A stretch of 64,000 nt of DNA from Micropterix aruncella (lineage: Eukaryota; Arthropoda; Insecta; Lepidoptera; Micropterigidae): the NCBI GenBank assembly GCA_944548615.1, contig OX155972.1, forward strand, positions 2,717,625 through 2,781,624, written 5' to 3'. Positions 20,565 to 31,607 of this stretch are shown here, piece after piece; the stretch's first letter is position 1; every line of letters starts with the position of its first letter. The position numbers and the translations under genes were made by a program. Under the pieces are notes generated by a model, which worked only from the letters and a program-made list of their open reading frames with translations, was not told where the DNA came from and searched no databases.

Positions 20565-20660
20565 GTTAGAACGACGCCTGAAACTCTAGCAGATGTCAGA
20601 AATCGATTACTCTGTGATAACCTGAATCTCGAAGCGATAAGGGTACTCTTTTGTGATACA
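20565..20660 (+). CDS. FBXO33-like protein, exon c
   Basis: 32 codons, VRTTPETLADVRNRLL...VLFCDT, with acceptor tttctcag and donor gtaagtaa, phase 0 at both ends. A polypyrimidine tract precedes it. Confidence 0.65.
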
Positions 20661-21161
20661 GTAAGTAAGGCACTTCTTCTATTTCAGCTCATAAACTCTC
20701 ACAACCAGAGGGAGACCTTGCCAAGATGAGCGATTTGAGATTTTAGAGCTCCATACCAAAGAGTACAAATGAAACACTGTCGGTGAGACTTCACAGTCTC
20801 CGTTCTTTTGTACAGAATTTCCTACCTCGTATTAAACATAAATACCACTCTGATGTGGCTTATCTAGATGCAAATGAGGAGCTACTCATTAAACTGGAAA
20901 GTTATCTATTTGTTTATTCTACGAAGTAAACTATTCCATTTGTTTATTCTTTAAAGAAGTTTAATCGCGTATCGACCTTTCATAGGCAAATGGAGTGACA
21001 CCCCACCATAGCTCCTTCATGCCTGCATCTTGTTCTCCATCTGTCTTTCACCCATCCTCTGTTCCCCTCTGCCAATGGCAATATAGGTCAGTGTCCTTTT
21101 ACCTATATGAGGCTAACTATTCATTTATGAGTTCCTAATAGATTCATGTATTTTGTTGCAG

Positions 21162-21284
21162 TTTGATGGTGAACTAATGAGGAGTTTAAGTAGGTATACG
21201 GCCTCATTGAAGGAGGTGACATGGATCGACGTGCCAATCACTAATACACCTATAGCCAACTCTACGCTGTCTAGCTGCCGAAAG
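21162..21284 (+). CDS. FBXO33-like protein, exon d
   Basis: 41 codons, FDGELMRSLSRYTASLKEV...LSSCRK, acceptor ttgttgcag, donor gtaatt, phase 0. The LMRSLSRYTASLKEVTW stretch has LRR-like periodicity. Confidence 0.65.
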
Positions 21285-21774
21285 GTAATTTTTTAAATCA
21301 GATCAAATGAATAATTTCTTCAGTCATTACCGGTCGATCAGCACTCGCATAGAAATGGAGACATCTCCGCTTCTTCAAGGAAAAATCTGCACAAAAATTA
21401 AGATTGTCCCTTCCATACCACGGCTGTTCCGTGGACACGTGATCAGTTGTTCCAATCTGGGGAATACCTCGGGTGTTACTGGGCGACTGTGCATCGTGTG
21501 GTGTTTGTCAATCGGCTGTGCGCCCTGGCAAATAACTGGGGAGGCGGAGAAGGGGTCGGGAAATGTACTTTTCCTAAGCAGCAGGGGTGGTTGTTGACCA
21601 GATGTCAGCTACCTTTGAAAGGATAAGTTTGCCACGCAATCCTTTGTGAGTTCGGCGGGCAAAGGGCGCCACTGTCCGCATGAGAATTTAAAAAAATCAT
21701 AAAGCTGTTATAGAAAAATAAATAAATGTGTATAGAAAAATAAATAAATGTGACTTAGAAGCTATTGTTACATA

Positions 21775-22495
21775 GGATCTCGAAATCCACGGCTAGCGTA
21801 TACGATTGAGGGGAAAAAAGTACAGACAGTTATGACCCAGAAAGACCTCGGCATCACTATCTCCTGGGACCTCAAATGGGAAACCCACATAATTGAAATA
21901 GTTAAGAGAGCAAACTCACTTCTATATTTAATAACAAAAGCTTTTTCCACTATCACCAGTGAACTTTTCCTCAAGCTCTATAAAACCTACATTCACCCGC
22001 TCCTCGAATACTCCTACCAGGTATGGAATCCTTACTTTTGGAAGGATATAAGCACCTGGAAAGAGTTCAGAGAAGAGCAACAAAGTTGGTGCTATCGCTG
22101 AGGAACAAACCATACGAAGTACGACTGAAAGAACTTCGCCTGACGACATTAGAGAAACGTAGGCAGCGAGGAGACCTAATAGAAAGTTACAAAATGCTTC
22201 ACGGTTATTACAGTGTGCCCAACCTCGAGAGCATGTATACCCTGAACACCAATAAGCAACTGCGTGTACACTCGTTGAAGCTAAATAAGACAATTGCAGC
22301 ATCGAACCCCAGGAAATATTTTTTGACAAATCGTGTATTGGATGCTTGGAATGCGTTGCCAGAGGAAGTGATCAGTGCTATCTCTGTCAATAGCTTTAAA
22401 AACAAACTGGACATTTTTCTTAGTGCAAAACAGTCACAAGTTTAAAAACAAACAGCCTTAAGCTGCTAGTGTATAATATAATAATAATAATACAT
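21775..22495 (+). pseudogene. CR1/L2-like LINE 3' fragment with one frameshift
   Basis: Two overlapping frames (21832-22101 and 22023-22445) encode successive parts of a LINE RT tail. The first has KDLGITISWDLKWETHI and YIHPLLEYSYQVWNP; the second has LERVQRRATKLVLSL, LEKRRQRGDLIESYK and NRVLDAWNALPEEV. The frame shifts near 22050. It ends in (TAA)n at about 22475. The upstream RT core is absent. It lies in the intron between exons d and e. Confidence 0.8.
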
Positions 22496-22622
22496 TACTT
22501 TTCACCATCTTCAGAGGATTTTGAATTTAAAATGTTAGTCTGAAAATTAAATACTTCATAATTCTTTTTTTATATATGCATTCGCTATGTAATAACTGTG
22601 ATAATTTATTTGCATTTGATTT

Positions 22623-22904
22623 TTAACCCTTTGGCTACGTAACGACCAAATTTGGTTGCACATCAGAACACCGTTGACTACGTAACGACCAATATCGGCG
22701 GCTTGCTCCCGAAGCGCACAGTAATATTATTTTCTAATTCGAACGCATCCTAAAATCCATAACAAATATCTCATTATTACCATAGATACATAGACGGCCG
22801 CTAAAATAATTTCGCGCGTCATTTTGCGGATATTTCTGGTAAAATTTCCATTGTCAAACATCATTTCTTTTTTCGAGAAATCAAAATTTTTATTGAAGAA
22901 TTCC
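22623..22904 (-). mobile_element. TTAA-flanked element C, terminal 280 bp
   Basis: TTAA at 22623-22626, then CCCTTTGGCTACGTAACG. It is the inverse of 16870-17147. The motif ctacgtaacgacc recurs at 22635 and 22678 (43 bp). Homology ends where an RLE LINE tail begins at about 22905, and the other half is not found beyond it. Confidence 0.65.
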
Positions 22905-23015
22905 TTCACCTCCTAGAAGTGTAAAAAAAACCAAAAAATATATATGATGGGCCCGCTTTTTGGTCGGTGAATTCCATGGCAGCTCCGTTTGTATTTTATT
23001 TATAAACATATAACA
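22905..23015 (+). mobile_element. 3'-tail-only fragment of the RLE LINE family
   Basis: Begins tcacctcctagaagtg and carries gatgggcccgc...ggtcggtgaattccatggcagctccgtttgta, matching the 3' end of 13912-16770. Only about 100 bp of 3' UTR was inserted, into TTAA element C. Confidence 0.75.
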
Positions 23016-23097
23016 CTCCTTTTTTTTTAGGCAGTCATATAATAAGCATCAAAGTCGGGGGGGGGGTGGGGGGCCTGAACTATATTTGCGAGAAGGT

Positions 23098-23737
23098 GCG
23101 ACGTCGCGTGGCTGAATGTTTTGGCCCTTGCTGAGTTGGCCACGAAGACCCATTCTGTTCAGGGTTGCTCACACTCACGGGTTAACACCCATCCGGCGGC
23201 CTCCTCGCATGAAGTGCGAGCCCGGGCAGGACTCTGTCCTTAGGTCTAGTTTCCCCTAGGAGTCGACCTTCTGGCGCTCCTGGACGGTCTGCGCACCGTG
23301 TGGCGTAAGCCAATCGATTGTGCACTCTGACTAACATTCGGGGGAGTCTGAAAACAGTGCTGTTTCCTATAGAGCGGGGGGTGGTTGCGGACCTTACGGC
23401 GACTGCTCTTGAAACGACCATCGGCTACCCGATCCTGGGTGAACAGCCGGGCAAAGGATGCCGTGGTCCGCAATAGATTCGGTTTCACCGCTTCGTAAGG
23501 GAGAGGACCGCGCAAGCGACCTTGGAAGTAAAGGCTTGAGTGTAAGCCCTCTGGGTAACATACCTGGTTATCTCGCGGATAAGACGTTGGCCTCTTACGG
23601 GCAGGTGGCGGAGCTTGACGGTGGAATGTTTTGTCCAAGTCTTCTGCGCTCACTTCACAGGAGATAGAACCAACAATCGTTAACACTTTCCTGAGGTGAC
23701 GGGTTCGCCCGTTGTAGTTGACAACTCTATTTGAATG
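23098..23737 (+). repeat. GC-rich ~685-bp repeat unit, copy 3 (isolated)
   Basis: A single unit running from gcccttgctgagttggcc to cgttgtagttgacaact. It is closest to copy 1, with small deletions that break the frames open there, supporting a non-coding nature. It lies in the intron just upstream of exon e. Confidence 0.75.
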
Positions 23738-23842
23738 TTTTGTTATCTAGGGTTGATATGCGTTTTTTACATGGGCTCCCTCTGTAGGGTCTGAAATTGT
23801 ATCTACTACGATATTTATTTACTTACTTTCTTTATTTTGCAG

Positions 23843-23972
23843 AGGCGTAGATCATGTTACCACATGTACAACGAGTTCATCCCAAACCCTATAATCATGG
23901 TGGCTTGGAGATGCATGAATCTCGAGAAGATAACTTTTCAAGGCTACTACCATTCCTGTATTGATCTCTTAG
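23843..23972 (+). CDS. FBXO33-like protein, exon e
   Basis: 43 codons plus one base, RRRSCYHMYNEFIP...SCIDLLG, acceptor ttttgcag, donor gtaagg. The split Gly codon (G|GA) is completed by exon f. The block NPIIMVAWRCMNLEKI is the part I find most similar to FBXO33 (recalled, not aligned). Confidence 0.65.
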
Positions 23973-24178
23973 GTAAGGATTGTCATATTACTTGTTCAAT
24001 CTTGCAATCGAACTCTCGGGCAGCAGGTGATTAGGTGCGAGGAGAGTGAGCTGAGCGGTGTAACACCAAATGCTATCAATCAATCAATCAAATAATTTAT
24101 TGTCCTAAAAACTAATACATAGTTGTATAGACAGTTGTATTACATTTACATATGGCCGGGATATGATTGAATTCTTCA

Positions 24179-24491
24179 TTAACCCTTGGAGTAAATGGGT
24201 ATTTTCATGGATGCATCTGTCTCTTTTGCAGGATTTTCGGCGACATCGACTTAAAGTACTATAACTACGAAACTACTACACCAATCATAAAAAGAACAAC
24301 TGCACAATGATTGCATTGAAATTTCGAATATAGAATATTGAAATATCATTTTGTAAAACAATTAGATAATTATGAATAAATATGAGAACGTCAAAGAAGT
24401 GAAAAAAACGCGGGACCAGATCTGGTCGTATCATACTCAACGGATAATTGTTTCAGAACCAGATTTGGTCGTATCATACTCAACGGGTTAA
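24179..24491 (-). mobile_element. TTAA-flanked MITE, family 1, copy 3 (insertion proved by an empty site)
   Basis: TTAA at 24179-24182 and 24488-24491. The paralogous LINE tail at about 27243-27252 reads gaattcttcattaatgatc with a single TTAA, which is the pre-insertion state. The body is 305 bp, in inverse orientation to copies 1 and 2. Confidence 0.92.
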
Positions 24492-24998
24492 TGATCAAAT
24501 TCTTCTATTAATAATCAAAACATAAAAGGTTACTCGTAAGAATAAAGAAGGTATTATCGTAGAATTAAATCGAGTCTCACCATTTAGTTTACCAGATAAA
24601 AAACACTGAGTAAAATATGTAGAAAGTTATAGAGATGTAAGATATAGAGAAGATATGTAGAAATTAACTCAATAAGTAGTGCTTCTATTACATTGAATAT
24701 AATGAATAATGTAATGAGAAAAAAAGAAGGTTATAATGAACAAAATTAATTCTTTAAAATACCGATAAAAATAAGTTTTTTTAGTATAAAATTAATAAAT
24801 GTAATGTCAAAAATAACAAAAAAAAATGTGACGATTGTCAAAACGTAAAATAAATGTCTTAGCGATTATATTGCAAATAAAAATAGTCAAGATATAATTA
24901 ATATGTGCTTACCTAATAAAAGAAATAGTCAATACATTTTAGTCAAATTGAAAATCGATTAAAAACCTATTACAGAAAGAGATATAGTCGAGATGCAT

Positions 24999-25819
24999 CA
25001 GGGTTGGCTTGATTTTCCCCAACCGGAAAAAACCCACTGGGTTAAATTGGGTAAAACCCACCTGAAAAAACCCGAGGGTTTTTGACGAATGTGGGTTTTT
25101 GAAAAAATACTTGTTTATAATAATTAAATCAATAAATGGATATAGCAATTATATTATATTTTATCAAAAAGAAAAAAAAGGATGTATTTGTGACACACCC
25201 AGTCTGCTCCGTAATTTACTCCAGACCATTCCAAAAGTTGATGCAGAACTGGCCGGACAAGTGTAATGACGACTACTTTTGGCATGATTTATAAGATAAC
25301 TTATGGATAATATTGTTACTTGGATAGGCAGCAGAAGATGCAAAAACACGGTAGAACACTCAACTTGATTTATTACAAAACTATTACAATACTCTTTAAG
25401 CGACAAAGACCCTCATACACACTTCAATATACACTATTTAGTTCTAAAGTCGTTTGCACTACTACTCAATACTTTCGTGCCGAAACAGCGCCACTAGCAG
25501 TTGTTAGTATTAACTGTTATCCTGTTGTGAAAATAAAGGGGATCTCCCCGACAACTGACAACAACGATTTTCGGGCGAATTCCCTTCATGGTAGTGTTAC
25601 AACTTTATTCAGTAGTAAATAGATTTGGATTGGGAGAACAAAATGCAGTAAAATGGTAATAAAATAAAATTAAATGTAAAATTAAAATATATTAATTTAA
25701 AATTCTCATTAACTCCGAAAGAAACCGAAATTCCAAAAAGCCCGAAAATCCCCTCGAAAACCCGAAATAACCCAGTGGGCAGATATTTTTTGATAAAACC
25801 CGGGTTTTTGCCAACCCTG
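24999..25819. mobile_element. Non-autonomous hAT-type element, 821 bp
   Basis: Terminal inverted repeats CAGGGTTGGC / GCCAACCCTG are flanked by the 8-bp duplication AGATGCAT (24991-24998 and 25820-25827). The paralogous LINE at 27619-27626 has one AGATGCAT and no insertion. TIR and TSD length fit the hAT superfamily. The subterminal parts are rich in acccgggttttt-like motifs. No transposase ORF is present; the 100-codon ORF at 25320-25622 has no recognised domain. Confidence 0.9.
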
Positions 25820-26129
25820 AGATGCATGCAGTTTTTAGAGATTGTTAATGTCGTACAATTCTCTTTCAATGAGATATAATTTGAGTTTATTTTTAAATTG
25901 GAGAATTTTTCCTTCGCGGCATATTTTTTTGACACTAGAGGGTAGCTTATTGTAGCAAATAATTCCGACGTAGTTCGGATCCCTTTTAAAAAGTTCAAGA
26001 TTCGAGATTCACTCAATGCTTAGATGAATAATTACATGGGTCAATAGTTGATAGTCTTTTATTCATCCAAAATTGCAAATATAGATCGATATGTCATAAT
26101 AATAAACCTTTATTTAACCTCTGACTCTG

Positions 26130-26660
26130 ACACGACTTTACCACCATTTGGTGGTTTTTCTGTTGTGACAATTTGCGGCGGGCAATCTCCATATTTATGC
26201 AATTATCGGCTCTATTTCTCCATCCACTGCGTTTAAAACCATCAGAAAAAATTGATTGTCTAAATTTTTAAATTACGAAACGGGAAAATGTTGCTGGGAG
26301 CTAGATCTGCAAATAGAGTTGGTGCGGAAGCATTCAAACTTCATTTAGTTTAATTTTGACATTGCGACTATGCATGTGTGAACCCCAGCATTATCCTGGT
26401 GAAACAGGTTTCTTTTCATGGCCAAATGCGGATAATCTTTCTTAATTGTGGTCATCAATTATCCAGCAATGCAGTGCCCGTTGATTGTTTCACTTTTTGC
26501 AAGGTAATCGATACGAATTATTTCCCGGCTATCCCTAAAAACTGTCGCCATCACTTTTCCTGCAGAGAGATTGGTTTTTGCCTTCTTTGGAGCTGGTTCC
26601 CCCATTGCAATCCACTGCATTGACTGTTGTTTGGTCTCAGGACTATGGTGGTGTACCGTC
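26130..26660 (-). pseudogene. Degenerate mariner transposase fragment
   Basis: Minus-strand translation gives, with stops and shifts, mariner-type blocks: KQQSMQWIAMGEPAPKKAK, LSAGKVMATVFRDSR, IDYLAKSETI and LFHQDNAGVHT (one catalytic Asp region). Start and end codons are lost. The copy is old, and TIRs were not found. It lies in the intron before exon f. Confidence 0.75.
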
Positions 26661-26893
26661 GTAAATGGCGAACAGTCGGAGGCGACTGCTTAAAGCGGTC
26701 GCGAAACTTGACACACGCCGTTGCATTTTTTGGCTGCCACCGCAGGCAAACTGCTCAAGCGGTTTGTGTATTGCGAACGAGAATTTTATATTGAGACTGC
26801 AGAAAGCCCAACCGCGACAGCTTGAAGCTGTCTTGTCACTATTGGTCCAAGCTGCTCGTCTATGGGCACTCCTAATCTTGACCGCGTTTTAAT
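26661..26893. repeat. GC-rich inverted-repeat segment related to 1086-1240
   Basis: Contains gactgcttaaagcggtcgcg and other short complementary stretches similar to those at 1095-1225. It ends just before the acceptor of exon f. The element family is unknown. Confidence 0.4.
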
Positions 26894-26903
26894 TTTTTTT
26901 CAG

Positions 26904-27058
26904 GAATTTCCAGACTGCGCGGAAACTGTTTGAAGGTGTTGAATTTTCCGCACTTAACAGCAGCTGAGGACCATAGGTATATTTGCCACGAACCAGAAGC
27001 ATTCCAGAGAGCCGTCCGCTATTCCCCGGACATCTACGTCACCGATGAGGACTTGGAG
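26904..27058 (+). CDS. FBXO33-like protein, exon f
   Basis: Two bases complete Gly, then 51 codons: ISRLRGNCLKVLNFPHL...SPDIYVTDEDLE. The acceptor is ttttttttcag. The donor GAG|gtattg gives a phase-0 join to exon g. The frame stays open past this donor for another 35 codons to TAA 27163 (ending ATVFHFKNK), where a LINE tail is inserted. A longer terminal exon, or a donor destroyed by that LINE, is therefore possible. Confidence 0.55.
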
Positions 27059-27154
27059 GTATTGGCTGGATCACTTATATTCAATAACCCCACTTCACCC
27101 TCCTATCTCAAGGAGAATCTCCACCCTTTGGAGGCCACGGTCTTCCACTTCAAA

Positions 27155-27918
27155 AACAAATAATTTATTGTCCTAAAAACTAATACATAGTTGTATAAAC
27201 AGTTGTATTACATTTACATTTGGCAGTGATATGATTGAATTCTTCATTAATGATCAAATTCTTCTATTAATAATGAAAACATAAAAGGTTACTCGTAAGA
27301 ATAAAGAAGGTATTATTGTAGAATTAAATCGAGTCTCACCATTTAGTTTACCAGATAAAGACACAGAGTAATTAATTTTTTAAAACACCGATAAAAGTAA
27401 GTTTTTTTAGTATAAAATTGATAAATGTAATGTCAAAAATTACAAAAAAAAAATGTGGCGATTGTCAAAAAGTAAAATAAGATGTCATAGTGATTATATT
27501 GCAAATAAAAATAGTCAAGGTATAATAAATATGTGCCTACTTAATAATAGAAATAGTCAATACATTTTAGTCAAATTGAAAATCGCTTAAAAACCTATTA
27601 CAGAAAGAAATATAGTCGAGATGCATACAGTTTTTAGGGATCGTTAATGTCGTACAATTCTCTTTCAATGAGATATAATTTGAGTTTATTTTTAAATTGC
27701 AGCGTTTTTCCTTCGCTGCATATTTTTTTTAAACTAGAGGATAGCTTATTGTAGCATATAATTCCGACGTAGTTCGGATCCCTTTTAAAAAGTTCTAGAT
27801 TTGGGCGAGGAAGAATCAGATTATTTCTCCCCCTGTTAAGTGTTTATGGGTATCTGAATGTATCGGCAGCTGAGCTAGGTTTTTTATGATCAATTTAACG
27901 CATTCTAAAACATATAGA
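27155..27918 (-). pseudogene. 3' end of a minus-strand LINE (empty-site reference copy)
   Basis: Same family as 24074-26010, without the MITE and hAT insertions. Minus-strand frame fragments include LELFKRDPNYVGIIC and KLYLIEREL. Its 3' tail abuts the open frame that continues from exon f. Confidence 0.7.
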
Positions 27919-28390
27919 GATGGAAGGGATCAAGCGGGGACAACACAATCACCTTTCCGATACATCATTCTTCTGTTTACACGCATTCTTTTATAGTCCA
28001 TTCTGCTCGTTTATGGAATCAGCTCCCTCACTCTATCAGGCATGCACCTTCGTTGCATACTTTCAAAAAGTTGTTGAAGAAACATTTATTTTTACACAGC
28101 CACTAACCAAATACCTCACCTTGTCCTCTTCTTTATCCTTTCCTGGGCAACCTTAGCATAAGTTACTGACATATACTTGTATAAGTTTATTTTAAATTTA
28201 ATTTTACTACTTCTTTGTGTATTGTACTGTGAAAATTAGGAATTATTTTATCAAATGGTTGACTGTAAGATATCGCTATAGCGATAAGTCCGCCATTTGT
28301 GCATAAATTGTCTTTTTTATAAAACCGGTGTAATATTCATTAAGTTATGTTTTTATAGCATAATAAAGTTATTCTATTCTATTCTACTTA
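27919..28390 (+). pseudogene. LINE C-terminal fragment with (ATTCT)n tail
   Basis: The + frame near 27962-28100 reads HSFIVHSARLWNQLP and SIRHAPSLHTFKKLL, the standard CR1/L2-type RT C-terminus. It is followed by a 3' UTR, cataataaag and an attctattctattcta tail at about 28370-28386. 5'-truncated. Confidence 0.7.
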
Positions 28391-28554
28391 TCTACAATAT
28401 ATTAGGTTTTTTAAGAAAAACTTTTATTTTTGGTGAAATAATCTATTTAATCAATTGAAGTATGCCATTGTTATTAATGCATTTCCATTATTTTATAGGA
28501 AGTTCATTGATTCCTTTGTTAAAAAAATCTGGGAGCGAATGAATATCAATGAAT

Positions 28555-29018
28555 TCTTTAAAGGCGTTTTTGACTGCCTTCGGGGGAGTCTGGGAACTGC
28601 ATTGTTTCCTATAGAGCGGGTGTGGTTGCCTACCTTACGGCGACTGCTCTTGAAATGACCATTGGCCATCCGATCCCGGTTCAGAGTCGGGCAAAGGACG
28701 CCTAGGTCCGCGATAGATTCGGTGCACACCGTTTCACCGCTTCGTAAGGGAGAGGACCGCGCAAGCGACCTCGAACTCGGAACCAATAGAGAGACCGGAG
28801 AAATCTGGTCACAATTGGAAGCAAGGGCGCGAGTGTCGGCCCGCCAGGTAACATTTCTGGCTATCTCGCGGTAAAGGCGTTGGTCTCTTGCGGGTTGTGG
28901 CGTAGCTAGACGTCGGATTTGTAATGTCCAAAGTCTTCTACGCTCACTGCACGGTCGATAGAACGATGAATCATTAAAACGTCCTGCGGTGACGGGTTTG
29001 CCCGTTGTGGTTGACATC
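28555..29018 (+). repeat. GC-rich ~685-bp repeat unit, copy 4 (partial)
   Basis: Starts inside the unit (ccttcgggggagtctggg) and ends ttgcccgttgtggttgacat. Adjoins the (AAATTG)n tail of the minus-strand LINE at 29019. Confidence 0.72.
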
Positions 29019-31530
29019 AATTTCAATTCAATTTCAATTTATTTCTGCTCCAGTAGGTAGGCTTTCCTACACTTGGATGCGTCTTTGTCTCTAAAATTTT
29101 AAATAATGTAATTAATTAAAGAATATTAACTATCATTATATAGTTGTGGCAATATAAATTAATTTTAGTAAATTATAATTGGTTTGAAAACCATTGATAA
29201 ATAGAAAATAATCTAATAATCAGAATTGCTGATCAAAAAAAGAGCTCAATGTCTGTAGTCATAATTATCAAGGCAATAATATGATGGTCAAGAAAATAGA
29301 TGAGGGTATATTAAAAATATCTAAATTTAAGTTAATTGTCAAATCTAGCAATACAGCCGTCGTCGATAAAAATAAAAATAAAAATTACGTTCTTTGGCAA
29401 AGTTGATTATCATGAATTATCCGTTATTTTACATTAGGATGCTCTGGAATAAGAAATCAGCATTATCCAAATCTCTTAAGTCATATACAGGATTCTTGAC
29501 TAGGCCATTAAATAAGACTTTTTTAAATTGGTTCTCTCCAAGACTTCTGATATGTGTTGGGACCTTGTTATAATAACACAGGCTTTGATGAAGGAAACTG
29601 TTGCGCACTTTACTAAGCCTGTGCCGATTTAGATGTAGATCAAATTTATTTCTTGTATTGTGTTGATGGAAATCGCTATTCGCCGGGACATCCGATATGT
29701 GCTTACGAGCGAACATAATATTTTGTTGGATATAGCACGAGTACATCGTCATGATTCCCGACTTGATGAAAAACGGCTTACACGAAGTTCTTGGAGAAGC
29801 TCTGTAAAGACTGCGTAAAGCCCTTTTCTGAAGGATAAGAATCCTCTTCGAATTTGCTGCCATTCCCCAAAACATTAGACCATATGTCATCAAAGAATGA
29901 AAATAAGCAAAATATACAGATTTAGCAGCCTCAAAGCCGCATAAATTTCTAATCTTTTTTATTGCGTAAACAGCCCTACACAGCTTTTTACTAAGCTCTT
30001 CTAAGTGATCGGACCATTGCAATTTTTGGTCGATCTGCAAACCTAGAAATTTAGTAGAAGAGACATTTTCCAATTCGTCTGTTCCAAAGAATAAGGCTAT
30101 ATTATTAGAGTCGGACGGCCGTAAAGAAAAACACACTGTTTTAGATTTTGAAACATTCAACGAGAGTTTATTAACTTGGAGCCAGACAGCAAGTCTATTT
30201 ATCGTTTCATTAATCCTTATTTCAAGCTCGTCTCTATTTTTATCGCTAAAAAGAAGGGATGTGTCATCGGCGAATAGGATAATCTCATCATCCACTGACC
30301 TAATGCAATCAGGGATGTCGTTTATATAAACAAGAAAAAGAAAGGGGCCAAGTATAGAGCCTTGAGGGACACCTTTGGAGATACTTTGTGGGGTACTTTT
30401 GCTACTTCCCACTTGCGTAATCTGGGTACGACCTTGTAAGTAGGACTGTATGAGCGCTAGTTCCCTATTCCTAATCCCGTAGTGTTCTAGTTTCTCTAGT
30501 AGAACTGAATGTTCTACACAATCAAAAGCCTTAGAGAGATCACAGAAAATGCCAACTGTTTTTTTGCTATTGTCAAGGCTTAGTAGTGTTTTCTTTATGA
30601 GATTGGCAATGGCATCTTGGGTTGAAAGATTTTTTTGGAAACCAAATTGCTTAATGCTGAGAATATTATTTTCTGAAAAGAAATTGGTCAATCTCGTGAG
30701 AATAATTTTTTCAAGAATCTTGCTAAAAACTGGCAAAAGCGATATAGGGCGATAATTAGTCATGTTGTCACAACATCCCTTTTTGTAAATGGGTATCACT
30801 TTTGCCAGTTTCAATTCCGTGGGAAAGAATCCATATTCCAAACAATGATTAAAAATAACCGACAATTCGTCTGCGATGCTAGTGACAGAACTCTTAAGGA
30901 TTTTTGTGGAGATATTCCACAGATCAGTTGAATTTTTACATTTTATATCTTTGGCAACTTTGACTATTTCCTCGGAAGTGGTAGGAGAAAACCCTAATGA
31001 TATTGGGTTTCTATTGCAGTAGCTATAAAGTAAGCTTGAAGCTGTGCAGTGTGCTGTATTTAAATTACTTAAATTTCTAGGTACATTAACAAAATAATCA
31101 TTAAAGTGTTCTGCGACTGTTCCCGCATCGTCTATATGCTCACCATCTACTGTGAGATGCAATCCGTTATTTACTGGCATACTGCGGCCACATTCTTTCT
31201 TGATGATATTCCAGGCTGCCCTAATTTTGTTATTAGAATTATCAATACTATTTTTTAAGTATTTTTGCTTGGCAACCCAAACAATTTTTTTGTATGTTTT
31301 TTTATAGAATTTAATATAATCAAGGACAAAGCTGTCATTTGTTTCTTTTTGAATTTCATTTAAATGAAACATCCGCGCTCTGGATATCTTAATTCCCGGT
31401 GTTGCCCAATCGTTAAAACTTTTTGATTGCTTTCGAGTTGACTGCCTCATAGGAATTGAGCTATCGAGCGCCATCTCAATATGACCAATGAGTTCTCGCT
31501 ATGAATCAAGAATTGAAAGAGAAAACTGAA
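29019..31530 (-). mobile_element. 5'-truncated jockey/CR1-group LINE
   Basis: A 681-codon RT ORF plus a 3' UTR of about 400 bp, ending in AATAAA-type sequence and an (AAATTG)n-like tail at 29019-29042. The endonuclease domain expected upstream is missing. A decayed relative of its C-terminus lies at 49841-50225. Inserted in the last intron of the F-box gene, antisense to it. Confidence 0.82.
29429..31474 (-). CDS. LINE reverse transcriptase, endonuclease-less remainder
   Basis: 681 codons, uninterrupted. Landmarks are YRPISLLPVFSKILE (about 240), the catalytic-Asp box FCDLSKAFDCVEH (about 308), GVPQGSILGPFLF (about 370), FADDTSLLFSD (about 400) and FLGLQIDQKLQWSDH. The C-terminal block has LQKRALRSLYRA and HNTRNKFDLHL. 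RT converts the element RNA to cDNA at a nicked target. The Met at 31474 is merely the first in-frame ATG. The open frame argues for a recent insertion. Confidence 0.85.
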   Translation of the reverse strand: MALDSSIPMRQSTRKQSKSFNDWATPGIKISRARMFHLNEIQKETNDSFVLDYIKFYKKTYKKIVWVAKQKYLKNSIDNSNNKIRAAWNIIKKECGRSMPVNNGLHLTVDGEHIDDAGTVAEHFNDYFVNVPRNLSNLNTAHCTASSLLYSYCNRNPISLGFSPTTSEEIVKVAKDIKCKNSTDLWNISTKILKSSVTSIADELSVIFNHCLEYGFFPTELKLAKVIPIYKKGCCDNMTNYRPISLLPVFSKILEKIILTRLTNFFSENNILSIKQFGFQKNLSTQDAIANLIKKTLLSLDNSKKTVGIFCDLSKAFDCVEHSVLLEKLEHYGIRNRELALIQSYLQGRTQITQVGSSKSTPQSISKGVPQGSILGPFLFLVYINDIPDCIRSVDDEIILFADDTSLLFSDKNRDELEIRINETINRLAVWLQVNKLSLNVSKSKTVCFSLRPSDSNNIALFFGTDELENVSSTKFLGLQIDQKLQWSDHLEELSKKLCRAVYAIKKIRNLCGFEAAKSVYFAYFHSLMTYGLMFWGMAANSKRILILQKRALRSLYRASPRTSCKPFFIKSGIMTMYSCYIQQNIMFARKHISDVPANSDFHQHNTRNKFDLHLNRHRLSKVRNSFLHQSLCYYNKVPTHIRSLGENQFKKVLFNGLVKNPVYDLRDLDNADFLFQSILM

Positions 31531-31607
31531 CATAATTAAAACCCTTGTAAGCGTGACTTTATTACTCGAACCGTCAGTTTATTAATTTTTATTTTTTCAA
31601 TTTTCAG

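Larger units (their letters stand above)
24074..26010 (-). pseudogene. 3' end of a minus-strand LINE, carrying nested MITE and hAT insertions
   Basis: The minus frame near 25990-25840 contains a LINE C-terminus (LELFKRDPNYVG-, LIERELYD-like residues, broken). The 3' UTR runs to an AATAAA-type end with a (TGAT)n tail at 24074-24092. A paralogue without the insertions lies at 27155-27918. Comparing the two shows a MITE (24179-24491) and a hAT element (24999-25819) inserted here. Confidence 0.75.

Noticed and set aside
25189..25610. Possible solo LTR inside the hAT element (tgtgacac ... gtgttaca)
   Set aside because: Borders only loosely resemble TG/CA ends and no target duplication was found.
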